Assembly: GCF_025979705.1 (NCBI RefSeq)
Contig: NZ_CP110136.1
Location: forward strand, 4,278,001-4,342,000
Source: Hymenobacter sp. YIM 151858-1
GTDB taxonomy: Bacteria; Bacteroidota; Bacteroidia; Cytophagales; Hymenobacteraceae
Direction: 5' to 3'
DNA length: 64,000 nt
Shown here: positions 10,155-17,666 of the stretch, piece after piece
Layout of the letters: every line of letters starts with the position of its first letter
Position numbering within the stretch: the first letter of the stretch is position 1
Made by a program: the position numbers and the translations under genes
The notes under the pieces: model-generated
What the model was told of the DNA's origin: nothing
Databases searched by the model: none
Seen by the model: the letters and a program-made list of their open reading frames with translations, nothing else

Positions 10155-11378
10155 TTAGTCCTGCTTGAAGAACTTCTGCACTGAACGCTGACCACCGGTG
10201 CTGACTTCGAAGAAGTACACGCCGGCGCGCAGCGAGGAAACATCAACCGACGAGCTGGCCTGAGCCGAACCTTTCTTCATCAGCTGGCCTACCGAGTTCA
10301 CGATGCGCCACTGCAGCTCGCCGCCGGCATACTCAAATCCGAGTTGGCTGGTGGCGGGGTTCGGCGTTAGGTACACCTGCTGGGTGTTGTTACGAACTAC
10401 CACCACTTGCGAGTAGGTAGCAGTGCCGTCGAAGTCAACCTGGCGCAGGCGGTAGTAGCTGGTGCCGGTTAGCGGCTTTGCATCGGTAGCGGTGTAGCTA
10501 GAGGCAGTGGTAGTGTTGCCCTTGCCGCGTACCGTTGCAACCAGGGCGAACTGGCTGCCATCGGCGCTGCGCTCAACTTCGAAACGGTCGTTGTTTTTTT
10601 CTTGTGCGGTGGCCCAAGAGAGCAACACCCGATTGGTTTGGCGAGTACCCGAAAATGAAGTCAGCTCTACTGGCAAAGTCAAACTGCTGGTAGCAATAAA
10701 ATCATCAATAGCCCAAATTTCGTTGTTTTCGTTGTTAAATGTAGTAATACGAATAATTACGTCAGCAAAACCGTTGACCGGAATACCCGTAATTGATACT
10801 CGGACTGTAGCAAAGCCCGTAGTTGTTTGGTCTTGCGGCGCCACAAATTCCGTGGCGGTAGTAGGAGGGGCTGTTACGTTGAAAGTAGTTGCTGCAATCC
10901 CGGTGGCATCGTAGTTCCAGGCCGATTCGGCTGGCTGCCCGTTATTTCGTGCTAGGCCACCTGTCACCTGCAATACCGGGGCAAATGAACTCCCGTTGTT
11001 GGTACTGATTTCAACCAGAACGTAATCACCACGGTCTAGGCCTTGGTTAGGTTGGGTAGCCAGCGCAGCCAAACGGAATTCAAACGCGTTACCTGTAGCA
11101 TTGCCCCGGTAACGCAAATTTTGAAAAGTAAGTTGTTGGGTTAGCGGTTGCCCGCTTGTGTTGAGAGCTGCCCAAGCGCTACTGCCGGAGCGGTGGTAAG
11201 GAGTGTTGCGGGGAGTGCCATTTTGCGGGGTGGACGTGTTAGTTGCTATCGTAACCCCTACTGAAGTATATGGCAATTCAGTAGTGCTCGATTCAAATCC
11301 TTGCGTGGCTTGGGTTTGTGCAAGAGCTGACGAGCCTGTAAGTATAGCTATGCCGAGTATACTCGTAGCAACTTTCAT
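10155..11378 (-). CDS. Secreted protein with type IX secretion sorting domain (type A)
   Basis: A 407-residue export substrate. It begins with a signal peptide (MKVATSILGIAILTGSSALAQ), followed by a beta-rich Thr/Asn-rich region, a fibronectin-like linker common in such proteins (LPVELTSFSGTRQTNRVLLSW...FEVERSADGSQF...YYRLRQVDFDG), and ends in a Por secretion tail: LTPNPATSQLGFEY through RAGVYFFEVSTGG to QKFFKQD. This tail directs passage over the outer membrane by the type IX system. No catalytic domain is recognised; adhesion or matrix function is possible. The start at 11378 gives a clean signal peptide. Gene and its upstream are clearly more AT-rich than neighbours, which could hint at transfer. 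Confidence 0.88.
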   Translation of the reverse strand: MKVATSILGIAILTGSSALAQTQATQGFESSTTELPYTSVGVTIATNTSTPQNGTPRNTPYHRSGSSAWAALNTSGQPLTQQLTFQNLRYRGNATGNAFEFRLAALATQPNQGLDRGDYVLVEISTNNGSSFAPVLQVTGGLARNNGQPAESAWNYDATGIAATTFNVTAPPTTATEFVAPQDQTTTGFATVRVSITGIPVNGFADVIIRITTFNNENNEIWAIDDFIATSSLTLPVELTSFSGTRQTNRVLLSWATAQEKNNDRFEVERSADGSQFALVATVRGKGNTTTASSYTATDAKPLTGTSYYRLRQVDFDGTATYSQVVVVRNNTQQVYLTPNPATSQLGFEYAGGELQWRIVNSVGQLMKKGSAQASSSVDVSSLRAGVYFFEVSTGGQRSVQKFFKQD

Positions 11379-11429
11379 AGCCTTGAATGTGTATAAATGA
11401 GACATGTGCAAAAGGTGTAAGGGGTTCAT

Positions 11430-11650
11430 TCAGATCTAAAGTTATTTGAATAATCAAAAAAACATGCACTTTATTTTTATATATAAGGTTCGAGAATTGT
11501 ATTTTGATGATATGCAACTATATGGAATCTATTTAAATATTGTGTGATATTGTACAAAAACGCGTATGTACTTTCTAAATTTTGATTCACAGAGGTCGAA
11601 ATCCTAAGTGGTATTAACGCCAAGGCGACGTCTACAGCTATGGAAGCTGA
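11430..11650. other. AT-rich intergenic region between divergent genes
   Basis: About 220 bases markedly richer in A and T than the surrounding sequence, with several A and T runs. It must contain the promoter of the T9SS gene, but I find no convincing CAAAnnTA box on the minus strand. No gene-sized frame. Confidence 0.5.
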
Positions 11651-11651
11651 T

Positions 11652-11683
11652 TTTGGGTAAGTTGTTCTAGCCGTTCAACTTTG
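11652..11683 (+). promoter_or_regulatory. Bacteroidota-type promoter for dsbA-like gene
   Basis: TTTG (11652-11655), 20 bases, then CAACTTTG (11676-11683), matching TTTG-N19-21-TAnnTTTG with one mismatch. The predicted start of transcription falls at or next to the ATG at 11688, so the mRNA may be leaderless. Confidence 0.55.
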
Positions 11684-11687
11684 CACC

Positions 11688-12350
11688 ATGCAACAGAACC
11701 AACTGCCCAATACCCAACTCCTTTACATCTTCGACCCGCTTTGCGGCTGGTGCTACGGCATGAGCCCCGTGGTGAAGCGCTTGGCCGAAGAGTACGCCGA
11801 ACGAGTGCCTTTCACGGCGCTAAGCGGGGGTATGGTGGTGGGAGAGGATGTGGAGCCCATCGGCAAAAGTTGGAGCTACATCAGCCAAGCTCTTGAGCAG
11901 GTGGAGCGGGTAACGGGTGTAGAGTTCGGCAACGCTTTCCGCGAGTTGGGCGCAGAAGGCAGCTACATGAACAACTCGGAGCCGCCCAGCCGCGCCCTTA
12001 TGGCCTTTAAACAGCTCGATCCTTTGAACCGCGAAGTGGCCTTTGCTCACGACATCCAGCATGCCCACTTTGCCGAGGGCCGCGACCTGAACGCCCCGGA
12101 AACCTACGAGCAACTGGCCCGGGCCTACAGCCTCGATGCAGCCGAGTTCAGGCGGTGGTGGGAAAGCGACGCCACCCGCGAGGCCACGCGGCACGAGTTT
12201 GATATGGTGCGCCAGTTGGGCGTGCAAGGCTTCCCGACGCTGGTGTTGGTACACGGGCATCAAGGCTATGTGCTCACGCGCGGCTACCAACCCTACGAGG
12301 ATCTTAAAGCTGGCCTGGAGCAGTTGCTAGGCGAGCTAACGCAGCAATAG
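11688..12350 (+). CDS. DsbA family (thioredoxin-fold) protein
   Basis: A 220-residue member of the DsbA/FrnE-like superfamily. The redox motif CGWC sits near the N-terminus in LLYIFDPLCGWCYGMSP, a helical insertion follows, and the cis-proline loop is GVQGFPTLVLV. There is no signal peptide, so it probably acts in the cytoplasm as a disulfide oxidoreductase or isomerase rather than in periplasmic folding. The substrate is not known. The gene stands alone, faces a lipoprotein gene across an extremely long hairpin, and its promoter predicts a very short or absent leader. Confidence 0.85.
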   Translation: MQQNQLPNTQLLYIFDPLCGWCYGMSPVVKRLAEEYAERVPFTALSGGMVVGEDVEPIGKSWSYISQALEQVERVTGVEFGNAFRELGAEGSYMNNSEPPSRALMAFKQLDPLNREVAFAHDIQHAHFAEGRDLNAPETYEQLARAYSLDAAEFRRWWESDATREATRHEFDMVRQLGVQGFPTLVLVHGHQGYVLTRGYQPYEDLKAGLEQLLGELTQQ

Positions 12351-12360
12351 GCCGCATCAC

Positions 12361-12412
12361 TCCCGACCCCGCCGCGGGCCCTAGGCACCTAGGGCCCGCG
12401 GCGGGGTCGGGA
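12361..12412. terminator. Perfect 25-bp hairpin with CCTAGG arms at its tip
   Basis: Left arm 12361-12385 and right arm 12388-12412 are exact reverse complements separated by only CA. Each arm ends in CCTAGG next to the loop. It lies between convergent genes and has no T-run, so termination may depend on stem strength alone; an alternative is a cruciform or REP-like element. Confidence 0.85.
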
Positions 12413-12426
12413 GCTAAAAGCGGGGC

Positions 12427-13062
12427 CTAACCACCAAACGATGCGTAGCGTACCACCTGTTTTTTAAGCGGCGACCAGGCAATGCAACGGCCGTCTTCCT
12501 TGCCTACTTTGTATTCGAAGCCGATGGCATTGGGGCGCCGGCGCAGGTCGTTCCAGGTAGCGCGGTCGGTGGTGTTGGGCTGAAACGTATCGTTCGGGCC
12601 AACGGCGGGCTGGCGGAAGTTGCGCTCGGCGAAGAACTCATCCATGCGGCGGCGCAGGTACACTTCGCGCTCCTGGCGGGTGGCGCCGAGCGTTTTCATC
12701 TCGTACACCATGGCGGCCTCGAGGTCGGCGGAACGCAGCGACTCCCGGAAGATAACGTTGCCATCGGCCGCGGTAATGGTAAAGGTGGCCTCGCTGCTCA
12801 GGAGCGAGTCGCCGCGCAGCACCAGCTGAAACAGATCGGGCGCGGCGGGCGACGAAAACAGGTGCCTCACGCGCACTGCCTTCAGGGTGTCGGACTGAGC
12901 GTTGGCTGCCGAGGCCGCCGTGGTGTCCATGGGCTCCAGCGCGGGGCTATCGGTGGTGTCGGCCGAGGCCGCGTTGGGCGGTGCAGTGCTGCGGTCGGCG
13001 GGGGCAGAGCAGGCTAGTGGCAGTGCAGCCAGGAGCAAAATGGATAACGGACGCGTCAACAT
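12427..13062 (-). CDS. Lipoprotein of unknown function
   Basis: A 211-residue predicted lipoprotein. The signal region MLTRPLSILLLAALPLAC ends in a good lipobox (LPLAC), followed by a Thr/Ala/Pro/Asp-rich linker of about 45 residues. The folded part (about 65-211) has no recognised motif; it contains VRVRHLFSSPAAPDLFQLVLRGDSLL, several Arg-rich helices and RATWNDLRRRPNAIGFEYKVGKED. It ends the leftward group with the UbiA gene, 44 bases downstream of it, and could be co-transcribed. I start at ATG 13062 for the signal peptide. Confidence 0.7.
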   Translation of the reverse strand: MLTRPLSILLLAALPLACSAPADRSTAPPNAASADTTDSPALEPMDTTAASAANAQSDTLKAVRVRHLFSSPAAPDLFQLVLRGDSLLSSEATFTITAADGNVIFRESLRSADLEAAMVYEMKTLGATRQEREVYLRRRMDEFFAERNFRQPAVGPNDTFQPNTTDRATWNDLRRRPNAIGFEYKVGKEDGRCIAWSPLKKQVVRYASFGG

Positions 13063-13105
13063 ACTGGCGCCTACGCACGCTGCCGCGGGCAAGTTGGGCG
13101 GGCCG

Positions 13106-13993
13106 CTAGCGCGGCCAGTGGCGCAGCACCAGCATCAGCACAAACGCCGCGCTCAGGCACACCGACGATACCTGATTCATGCGCATGGTGCGTCGGAAGT
13201 CGGCGGCCGCGGGGTTGCGCCACACCTGCCAGGCCCAGCGGCCAAACAGCCCCAGCACCGGCAATGTAGCCACGGCAAATACCGCCAGAAAGTGGGGCTC
13301 GTGCCGCCCTAGGTACGCAGCCCCCAACACCAATGCACCGGCCAGCAGACCTAGGGCCGCAAACGCAAACGTGCCCCGTACGCCCAGCAGCAAGCTGAGG
13401 GTACGGTCGCCGCGGCGGGCGTCTTCGTGGTGCTGGTACACTTGGGTAAGCGGGTAAGAGCCGCACAAAAACAAGCTGCTCACCAAAGCAATCAGGAGGT
13501 TGTCGGGCGCGAAAACCTCGTGCTGCGCAGCGCCCGCCCCAATTTGCGTCATCAGAAACGTGTACGCGCCCTGAAACACCACCACCACGAGGGTACTGAT
13601 GATGGGGTATTTTTTGAGGCGGATGCGGTCGTAGCTATACGCTTTGGATACCAGCAAATAGCCCGCGAGCAGCAGCGCAAACACCGGCGAAATCAGCAGC
13701 GCGCCCAGCACGGCCAGCACGTCGAAAACTACCACCAGATGCCACAGCTCGGGCGTTACCTGCGGCGGGCGCTCCAGGCCGCCAATGCTGCCCTCGTCGC
13801 GGTCGAACCAGGAGTTGTAGCCGTTGGAGGCCGGGTAGGCCAGCAAGTGCAGCACCACAAATACACCTAGGGCACGGGCCGCCGAAAAAGGCTCGCGCAA
13901 GGTGCTCAGGCCAAACCAGTACACTGGCATCAGGTACACCGAAAACGGAATGCGCATGAGCGGCAGCGCTTTTTTGTAATTGGCAATGCGCAA
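13106..13993 (-). CDS. UbiA family prenyltransferase
   Basis: A 295-residue polytopic membrane protein of the UbiA superfamily, which attaches a polyprenyl chain to an aromatic or other acceptor. Two Asp-rich motifs that bind Mg-prenyl diphosphate are visible: NGYNSWFDRDEG (about residues 57-68) and YQHHEDARRGDRT (about 188-200). Seven to nine hydrophobic segments are present. The acceptor is unknown: no menA or ubiquinone genes are adjacent, but a methyltransferase lies just upstream in the same direction. The N-terminal residues MRIANYKKA are encoded within an interspersed phrase repeat, so the true start could be the ATG at 13957 (MRIPFSVYL). Confidence 0.85.
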   Translation of the reverse strand: MRIANYKKALPLMRIPFSVYLMPVYWFGLSTLREPFSAARALGVFVVLHLLAYPASNGYNSWFDRDEGSIGGLERPPQVTPELWHLVVVFDVLAVLGALLISPVFALLLAGYLLVSKAYSYDRIRLKKYPIISTLVVVVFQGAYTFLMTQIGAGAAQHEVFAPDNLLIALVSSLFLCGSYPLTQVYQHHEDARRGDRTLSLLLGVRGTFAFAALGLLAGALVLGAAYLGRHEPHFLAVFAVATLPVLGLFGRWAWQVWRNPAAADFRRTMRMNQVSSVCLSAAFVLMLVLRHWPR

Positions 13994-14150
13994 TGAACAA
14001 GGAACAATTAGGGGTGGAAAACGAAGTACGGCGGTTAGGAGAAGTGTAGCCTGGGTAAAAGCGGGGAGGTGGTCAGAACGGCAATCGGCGGCAGCCGGTA
14101 GCCTGCTGATCTTGATTCATTGCTGATTGATAATTGCGCATTGCTCATTG
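13977..14150. repeat. Phrase repeats (attgcgcattg type) between UbiA and methyltransferase genes
   Basis: At 13977-14010 the words caatgcgcaatgaacaag and aacaatta occur, and at 14111-14150 variants of attgctcattg, attgcgcattg and ttgataatt occur in the opposite sense. They cover the start of the UbiA gene and the last codons of the methyltransferase gene. Confidence 0.6.
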
Positions 14151-14935
14151 TCTTGGGGCCAGCCTACGAGGTACGTTACTTCGGGGCCCCAGGCGTGGCG
14201 CACTTTGCCGGCTTGCCACTGGTAGCGGCCCTCGGGGTCGGCTTGCTTACCTAGGGCCAGCAGTTGCTCGGGCGTATACATGCGCAGGATGGAAACCACC
14301 CCATCCCAGATGGTGCAGAGCGGGATAAGCGGTATCAGGTAAGTAAATAGCAAGCGGCTGGCGCTAAACGGGCGAATGAAAGGAGTGATGAGCAGCTGCG
14401 CTACGGGCAGCACGGTAAGGGCCAGCAAAATTTCCCACCAATGCTTGCCGGCGCCCTCAAACACCCCAATGCCGGTTTGGGCCCGCACGGCATCGCGCAG
14501 CAAGCCCTGACCCATGGCGGGGCTGAAGTGGTGAAAGGCCGAAAATACCGCCCGGAAGCCCGCTAGCTGTGGCGGCACCCGTAGGGCGTTGGTTGGCGCG
14601 GGCTCGTAGCCGATGGCCCCGCCGGTTTGCTCGCCGATGTGCTGCCACGCGGCGGGTTGCGGGTACAGGTCGGTGAGGGTGATGCGCACGTCGGGCAGGT
14701 TTTCGGCGCGCAATGCCTGCAGCACGTCCTCGGTGCCGCCACCGGCGCCGGCGCACAGCTCCAGCACGTGCTGCTGGTTGGTGCGGCGCAGGCCCTCGGC
14801 CAGCAGCGGCGCAATGGGGCGGTAGGTGTGCAGGTGGGTAATCATGAAGCGCAGGTAGTCCATCATGCCTGCCCGCACCACGGCCGGAAACCACGGCTGG
14901 TCTTCGAATTCGAATAATTGCAGGCGAAGCTTCAT
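14117..14935 (-). CDS. Class I SAM-dependent methyltransferase with membrane-inserting C-terminal half
   Basis: A 272-residue protein. Motif I (HVLELCAGAGGGTEDVL) and the acidic strand-2 end (ITLTDLYPQP) mark a Rossmann-type methyltransferase; FSAFHHFSP fits motif post-I/II. From about residue 170 two hydrophobic segments follow (EILLALTVLPVAQLLITPF and LLFTYLIPLIPLCTIW), so it probably sits on the membrane. It overlaps the upstream membrane protein gene by four bases (ATGA), indicating translational coupling. With the UbiA enzyme downstream, a lipid or quinone modification route is conceivable, not shown. The C-terminal NEQCAIINQQ is encoded by a phrase repeat. Confidence 0.75.
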   Translation of the reverse strand: MKLRLQLFEFEDQPWFPAVVRAGMMDYLRFMITHLHTYRPIAPLLAEGLRRTNQQHVLELCAGAGGGTEDVLQALRAENLPDVRITLTDLYPQPAAWQHIGEQTGGAIGYEPAPTNALRVPPQLAGFRAVFSAFHHFSPAMGQGLLRDAVRAQTGIGVFEGAGKHWWEILLALTVLPVAQLLITPFIRPFSASRLLFTYLIPLIPLCTIWDGVVSILRMYTPEQLLALGKQADPEGRYQWQAGKVRHAWGPEVTYLVGWPQDNEQCAIINQQ

Positions 14936-15432
14936 GCAGATTCGGGTTGTGAGCCCGTGGCGGGCTTGGCCACAATAAGGGTAGCCACCGCGGGGCCGAT
15001 AAGCCATGGAAGGGCAGCCAGCGCAAAAACTGGCAGCAGTAGCCCGGCCTCGTGCAACCATAGCCCTCCCGAAAAAGCGCGGATGCGGAGCAGCGCCCTT
15101 GTTAGCAGACACGCCACGTAGGCCAGAGTGGCGTAACGCACAAACCAATCGGCCTGCCCGAGCAGCAACTGGCCCAGGGGGCGCTGCCCTAGGTGGTATT
15201 CCTCGAAAAGAGCGCGGCTCTGCGAGTAGCGTAGCAGCGCAAACAGCGCGGCTACCGCCGTGCAAAGAAGTGTAGTCACGAGCGCCGCCGACATATTCGA
15301 GGTATCTGGTCGCGGGCCGATGGCGGCCGTTAGCATTACAAGCGCGATGAGTGCCAGCAAAGCCCCGGCGGTAATGGTAATGTAGGCGTGCCGCGCGGCT
15401 TGGGCAGCGGCGGTGGAGTAGGGGTTGGGCAT
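14932..15432 (-). CDS. Membrane protein of unknown function
   Basis: A 166-residue protein with four hydrophobic segments (ITAGALLALIALVMLTAAIG; ALVTTLLCTAVAALFALL; YVACLLTRALL; LLLPVFALAALPWLIG). No family recognised. Its stop overlaps the methyltransferase start (ATGA), so they are one operon. I begin at ATG 15432 (MPNPYSTAAAQAARHAY); an ATG at 15495 would add 21 residues. It diverges from the 15551 gene. Confidence 0.55.
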   Translation of the reverse strand: MPNPYSTAAAQAARHAYITITAGALLALIALVMLTAAIGPRPDTSNMSAALVTTLLCTAVAALFALLRYSQSRALFEEYHLGQRPLGQLLLGQADWFVRYATLAYVACLLTRALLRIRAFSGGLWLHEAGLLLPVFALAALPWLIGPAVATLIVAKPATGSQPESA

Positions 15433-15520
15433 GGCTGAGTTCAATACGAACCGAAGCGGATTACGAATGCGCGACAGAGAAAAAATCAGGGCCAAAGAAT
15501 ACTACTTCGGAAACTCTTGG

Positions 15521-15539
15521 TAGCTTTGCCTTACAAAGT
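15521..15539 (+). promoter_or_regulatory. Promoter -7 box TAGCTTTG overlapped by operator CTTTG-N5-CAAAG
   Basis: TAGCTTTG (15521-15528) is a perfect -7 consensus 12-25 bases before the gene at 15551. Its CTTTG is the left half of the inverted repeat gCTTTGccttaCAAAGt (15523-15539). The same half-sites with the same 5-base spacing recur at 16660-16676, after the winged-helix gene of this operon. A repressor bound here would cover the promoter. Confidence 0.65.
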
Positions 15540-15550
15540 GCTCTGAATAC

Positions 15551-16252
15551 ATGAAGCCAGCCGTCGATCCACTAGCCCAATTAGCCGAGATTCGCTCAAT
15601 AATGGAGCGTTCCTCGCGGTTTATCTCGCTGAGCGGGTTGTCGGGGATAGGAGCGGGGGTGGTGGCCCTGGCGGGTGCGGGGCTGGGGCATTGGTACCTG
15701 CACCGGCTGCTGGGCGGCTCGCTTGGCACCGACCAGTACGGCAGTTCGTTCGGCAGTGCATCGGGGTTGATTGCGCTGCTCGAAGAATCGCCCACGGTGC
15801 GCTTTGCGGTGCTGCCTTTTCTGTTGGTTCTGTGCCTGGGCATTATTGCGCTGGCGGGCGGCGTGGCGGTTTTCTTTACCCGTCGCCGTACGCGCCATAC
15901 CGGCGCCTCGCTCTGGGATGGCGCCGCGCGGCGCTTGTTCTGGAGCATGGCCTTGCCGCTGGTGGCCGGCGGGCTGTTTTGCCTGCAGCTGTACCTGCGC
16001 GGGGCGGCTGGGTTGGTGGTGCCGGGTATGCTTATCTTCTACGGCGTGGCCCTGCTGAACGCCAGCAAGTACACCCTGCCCGAAATAAAGCTGCTGGGTA
16101 TCTCGCAGATAGTGCTGGGTTTGGTGGCCAGTTTGGCCGTAAACTGGGCCTTTCTGTTCTTTGCGGCGGGGTTTGGCCTCTGCCACATCGGCTACGGGCT
16201 GCTGATGTACAACCGCTACGAGCGCGCCGACAACGCGGCCCCAGCCAAGTAA
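15551..16252 (+). CDS. Conserved membrane protein encoded with winged-helix regulator
   Basis: A 233-residue protein with about six hydrophobic segments. The N-terminal cytosolic helix (LAQLAEIRSIMERSSRFISLSG) followed by GLSGIGAGVVALAGA is a pattern I associate with a Bacteroidota membrane protein that is regularly encoded just before a small winged-helix regulator, as here. No function is established to my knowledge. It could sense or modify something in the membrane and signal to the regulator; that is inference. First gene of a two-gene operon with 89 bases to the next start. Confidence 0.65.
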   Translation: MKPAVDPLAQLAEIRSIMERSSRFISLSGLSGIGAGVVALAGAGLGHWYLHRLLGGSLGTDQYGSSFGSASGLIALLEESPTVRFAVLPFLLVLCLGIIALAGGVAVFFTRRRTRHTGASLWDGAARRLFWSMALPLVAGGLFCLQLYLRGAAGLVVPGMLIFYGVALLNASKYTLPEIKLLGISQIVLGLVASLAVNWAFLFFAAGFGLCHIGYGLLMYNRYERADNAAPAK

Positions 16253-16341
16253 TTGCCGCTTCCTGCCCTCGCCTGCGGCTTCGGCCCTAGGTTCTTCAAC
16301 CTTCGGCGGCGCAAGCAGCGCCGGCCTTTTTCAACTCATTC

Positions 16342-16644
16342 GTGAAGCACGTCATCCATCAGCTCAACAAAGCCTTCGACCACCGCGTGCGGCTGGGCGT
16401 TATGGCCGTGCTCATGGCCAACGACGAGGTTAGCTTCAATGAGCTGAAAGAAACGCTCGACCTTACCGACGGTAACCTGGCTAGCCACGCCGCCGCCCTC
16501 GAAAAGGCCGGCTATGTGCAGGTAAACAAGCAGTTTGTGGGCAAAAAGCCCAACACTACCTTCACCGCTACCAAAGAGGGCCGCCAGGCTTTCCAGGAAC
16601 ACCTCGATACGCTCGAAAAACTGCTGCGTGGAGGCGCCGGCTAA
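16342..16644 (+). CDS. Winged-helix DNA-binding regulator (HTH_34/MarR-like)
   Basis: A 100-residue single-domain transcription factor. The sequence VSFNELKETLDLTDGNLASHAAALEKAGYVQVNK is a winged-helix recognition region, and the following FVGKKPNTTFTATKEGRQAFQEHLDTLEKLL gives the wing and dimer helix. GTG start at 16342. Two copies of a CTTTG-N5-CAAAG palindrome flank the operon, one at its promoter (15523-15539) and one straight after this gene (16660-16676), so autoregulation and control of the downstream gene are likely. The effector is unknown; the upstream membrane protein is the natural candidate for the partner. Confidence 0.88.
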   Translation: MKHVIHQLNKAFDHRVRLGVMAVLMANDEVSFNELKETLDLTDGNLASHAAALEKAGYVQVNKQFVGKKPNTTFTATKEGRQAFQEHLDTLEKLLRGGAG

Positions 16645-16657
16645 TTTTTTTGTGCTT

Positions 16658-16681
16658 AAACTTTGTAATGCAAAGTACTTT
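16658..16681 (+). promoter_or_regulatory. Second operator ACTTTG-N5-CAAAGT with -7-like box
   Basis: ACTTTG-TAATG-CAAAGT (16660-16676) is a perfect 6-bp inverted repeat; the overlapping AAAGTACTTT (16672-16681) is a further perfect palindrome. AAACTTTG (16658-16665) matches the -7 box at 7 of 8 positions, so operator and promoter overlap exactly as at 15521. It lies 16 bases after the regulator stop codon and upstream of the ferritin-like gene. Confidence 0.65.
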
Positions 16682-16898
16682 AAAATGCTGCGTTTCCTTT
16701 TTCTTTTCGGCCATTGCGGTGCTTAGCGCCACGCTGCAGGTGCGCAAGGCAACCCGGTACCCAGCCATGCGCAGGCGAAGTGCCGCCACCCCCGTGGGCC
16801 TGGGTGCCGCCTGGCCTGCGCGCTACCTAGGGCTGCGCAACCTATTCATTCACTCTAAAAAACCGGCGTCCTCCGTCGCGGAGCGCGCACCAACCGCC

Positions 16899-17666
16899 AT
16901 GACGTTTGCTGACTGGGCTGCGTACTTCCGCGCCAACCAAAGCCACTTGGCCGAGCTGAGCTGGGACGACACTTACCGCCTTACCGACCGCGAACGACGC
17001 GCGGCGGGCCGCTCGCTGCAGCACTTCCAGCGCGGCGAAAGCTCCGAGGGGCACCACCTTTACCACCACGCCCAAGCCAGCCACGATGCCGATTACCTCG
17101 CGGCCATGCGCTTGTTTATTGCCGAAGAGCAAGGGCATGCGCAGGTGCTAGGTCGTTTTCTGGATGCGCAAGGCCTGCCACGGTTGCGCAGCTGCTTTAC
17201 CGACAACGTATTTCGCGGGCTGCGGCGCCTCAGCGGCTGGGAGCACACCATTCGGCTGCTGCTCACGGCCGAGATTATTGCTGCTGTGTACTACCGGGCG
17301 CTGTACTACGCCACGTACTCGGGGCTGCTGCAGCAAATTTGCCTGCGCATCCTGCGCGACGAGCAGCAGCACATTGCTTTTCAGTGCAGCACCCTGCGCC
17401 ATTTGCGCCCGCGCCGCAGCGCCTTGGGTTGGTGGCTAAGCCAGCAGCTGCACCGTGGACTAATGATTGGCGCCACGGTTGTGGTATGGCTCTGCTACAA
17501 CCGCACGCTGTGGGCCGGCGGCATGGGCCCCGTAGGTTTTGCGGCCAGCGTGGCCCGGGAGTGGGAGCGGGCCCAGGAGCTGCTGCGTGCTCCGGCTGCT
17601 GCGCTGCCCGGTGCCCAAGGCGGGGTTGCGCACCTAGGTACTGCCAACCTTTCGGCCCTGGGGTAG
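16899..17666 (+). CDS. Ferritin-like di-iron superfamily protein
   Basis: A 255-residue helical protein with paired carboxylate/His motifs of the ferritin-like superfamily: FIAEEQGHAQVLGRF (about residues 74-88), LLTAEIIAAVYYRALYY (about 124-140) and RDEQQHIAFQ (about 150-160), spaced as in four-helix di-iron proteins. A basic, hydrophobic C-terminal region (MIGATVVVWLCYN) could bind the membrane, recalling Coq7/rubrerythrin-like oxygenases, but substrate is unknown. I start at ATG 16899. An in-frame ATG at 16668, inside the operator, would add a poor-looking 77-residue extension whose first part is hydrophobic. Confidence 0.65.
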   Translation: MTFADWAAYFRANQSHLAELSWDDTYRLTDRERRAAGRSLQHFQRGESSEGHHLYHHAQASHDADYLAAMRLFIAEEQGHAQVLGRFLDAQGLPRLRSCFTDNVFRGLRRLSGWEHTIRLLLTAEIIAAVYYRALYYATYSGLLQQICLRILRDEQQHIAFQCSTLRHLRPRRSALGWWLSQQLHRGLMIGATVVVWLCYNRTLWAGGMGPVGFAASVAREWERAQELLRAPAAALPGAQGGVAHLGTANLSALG

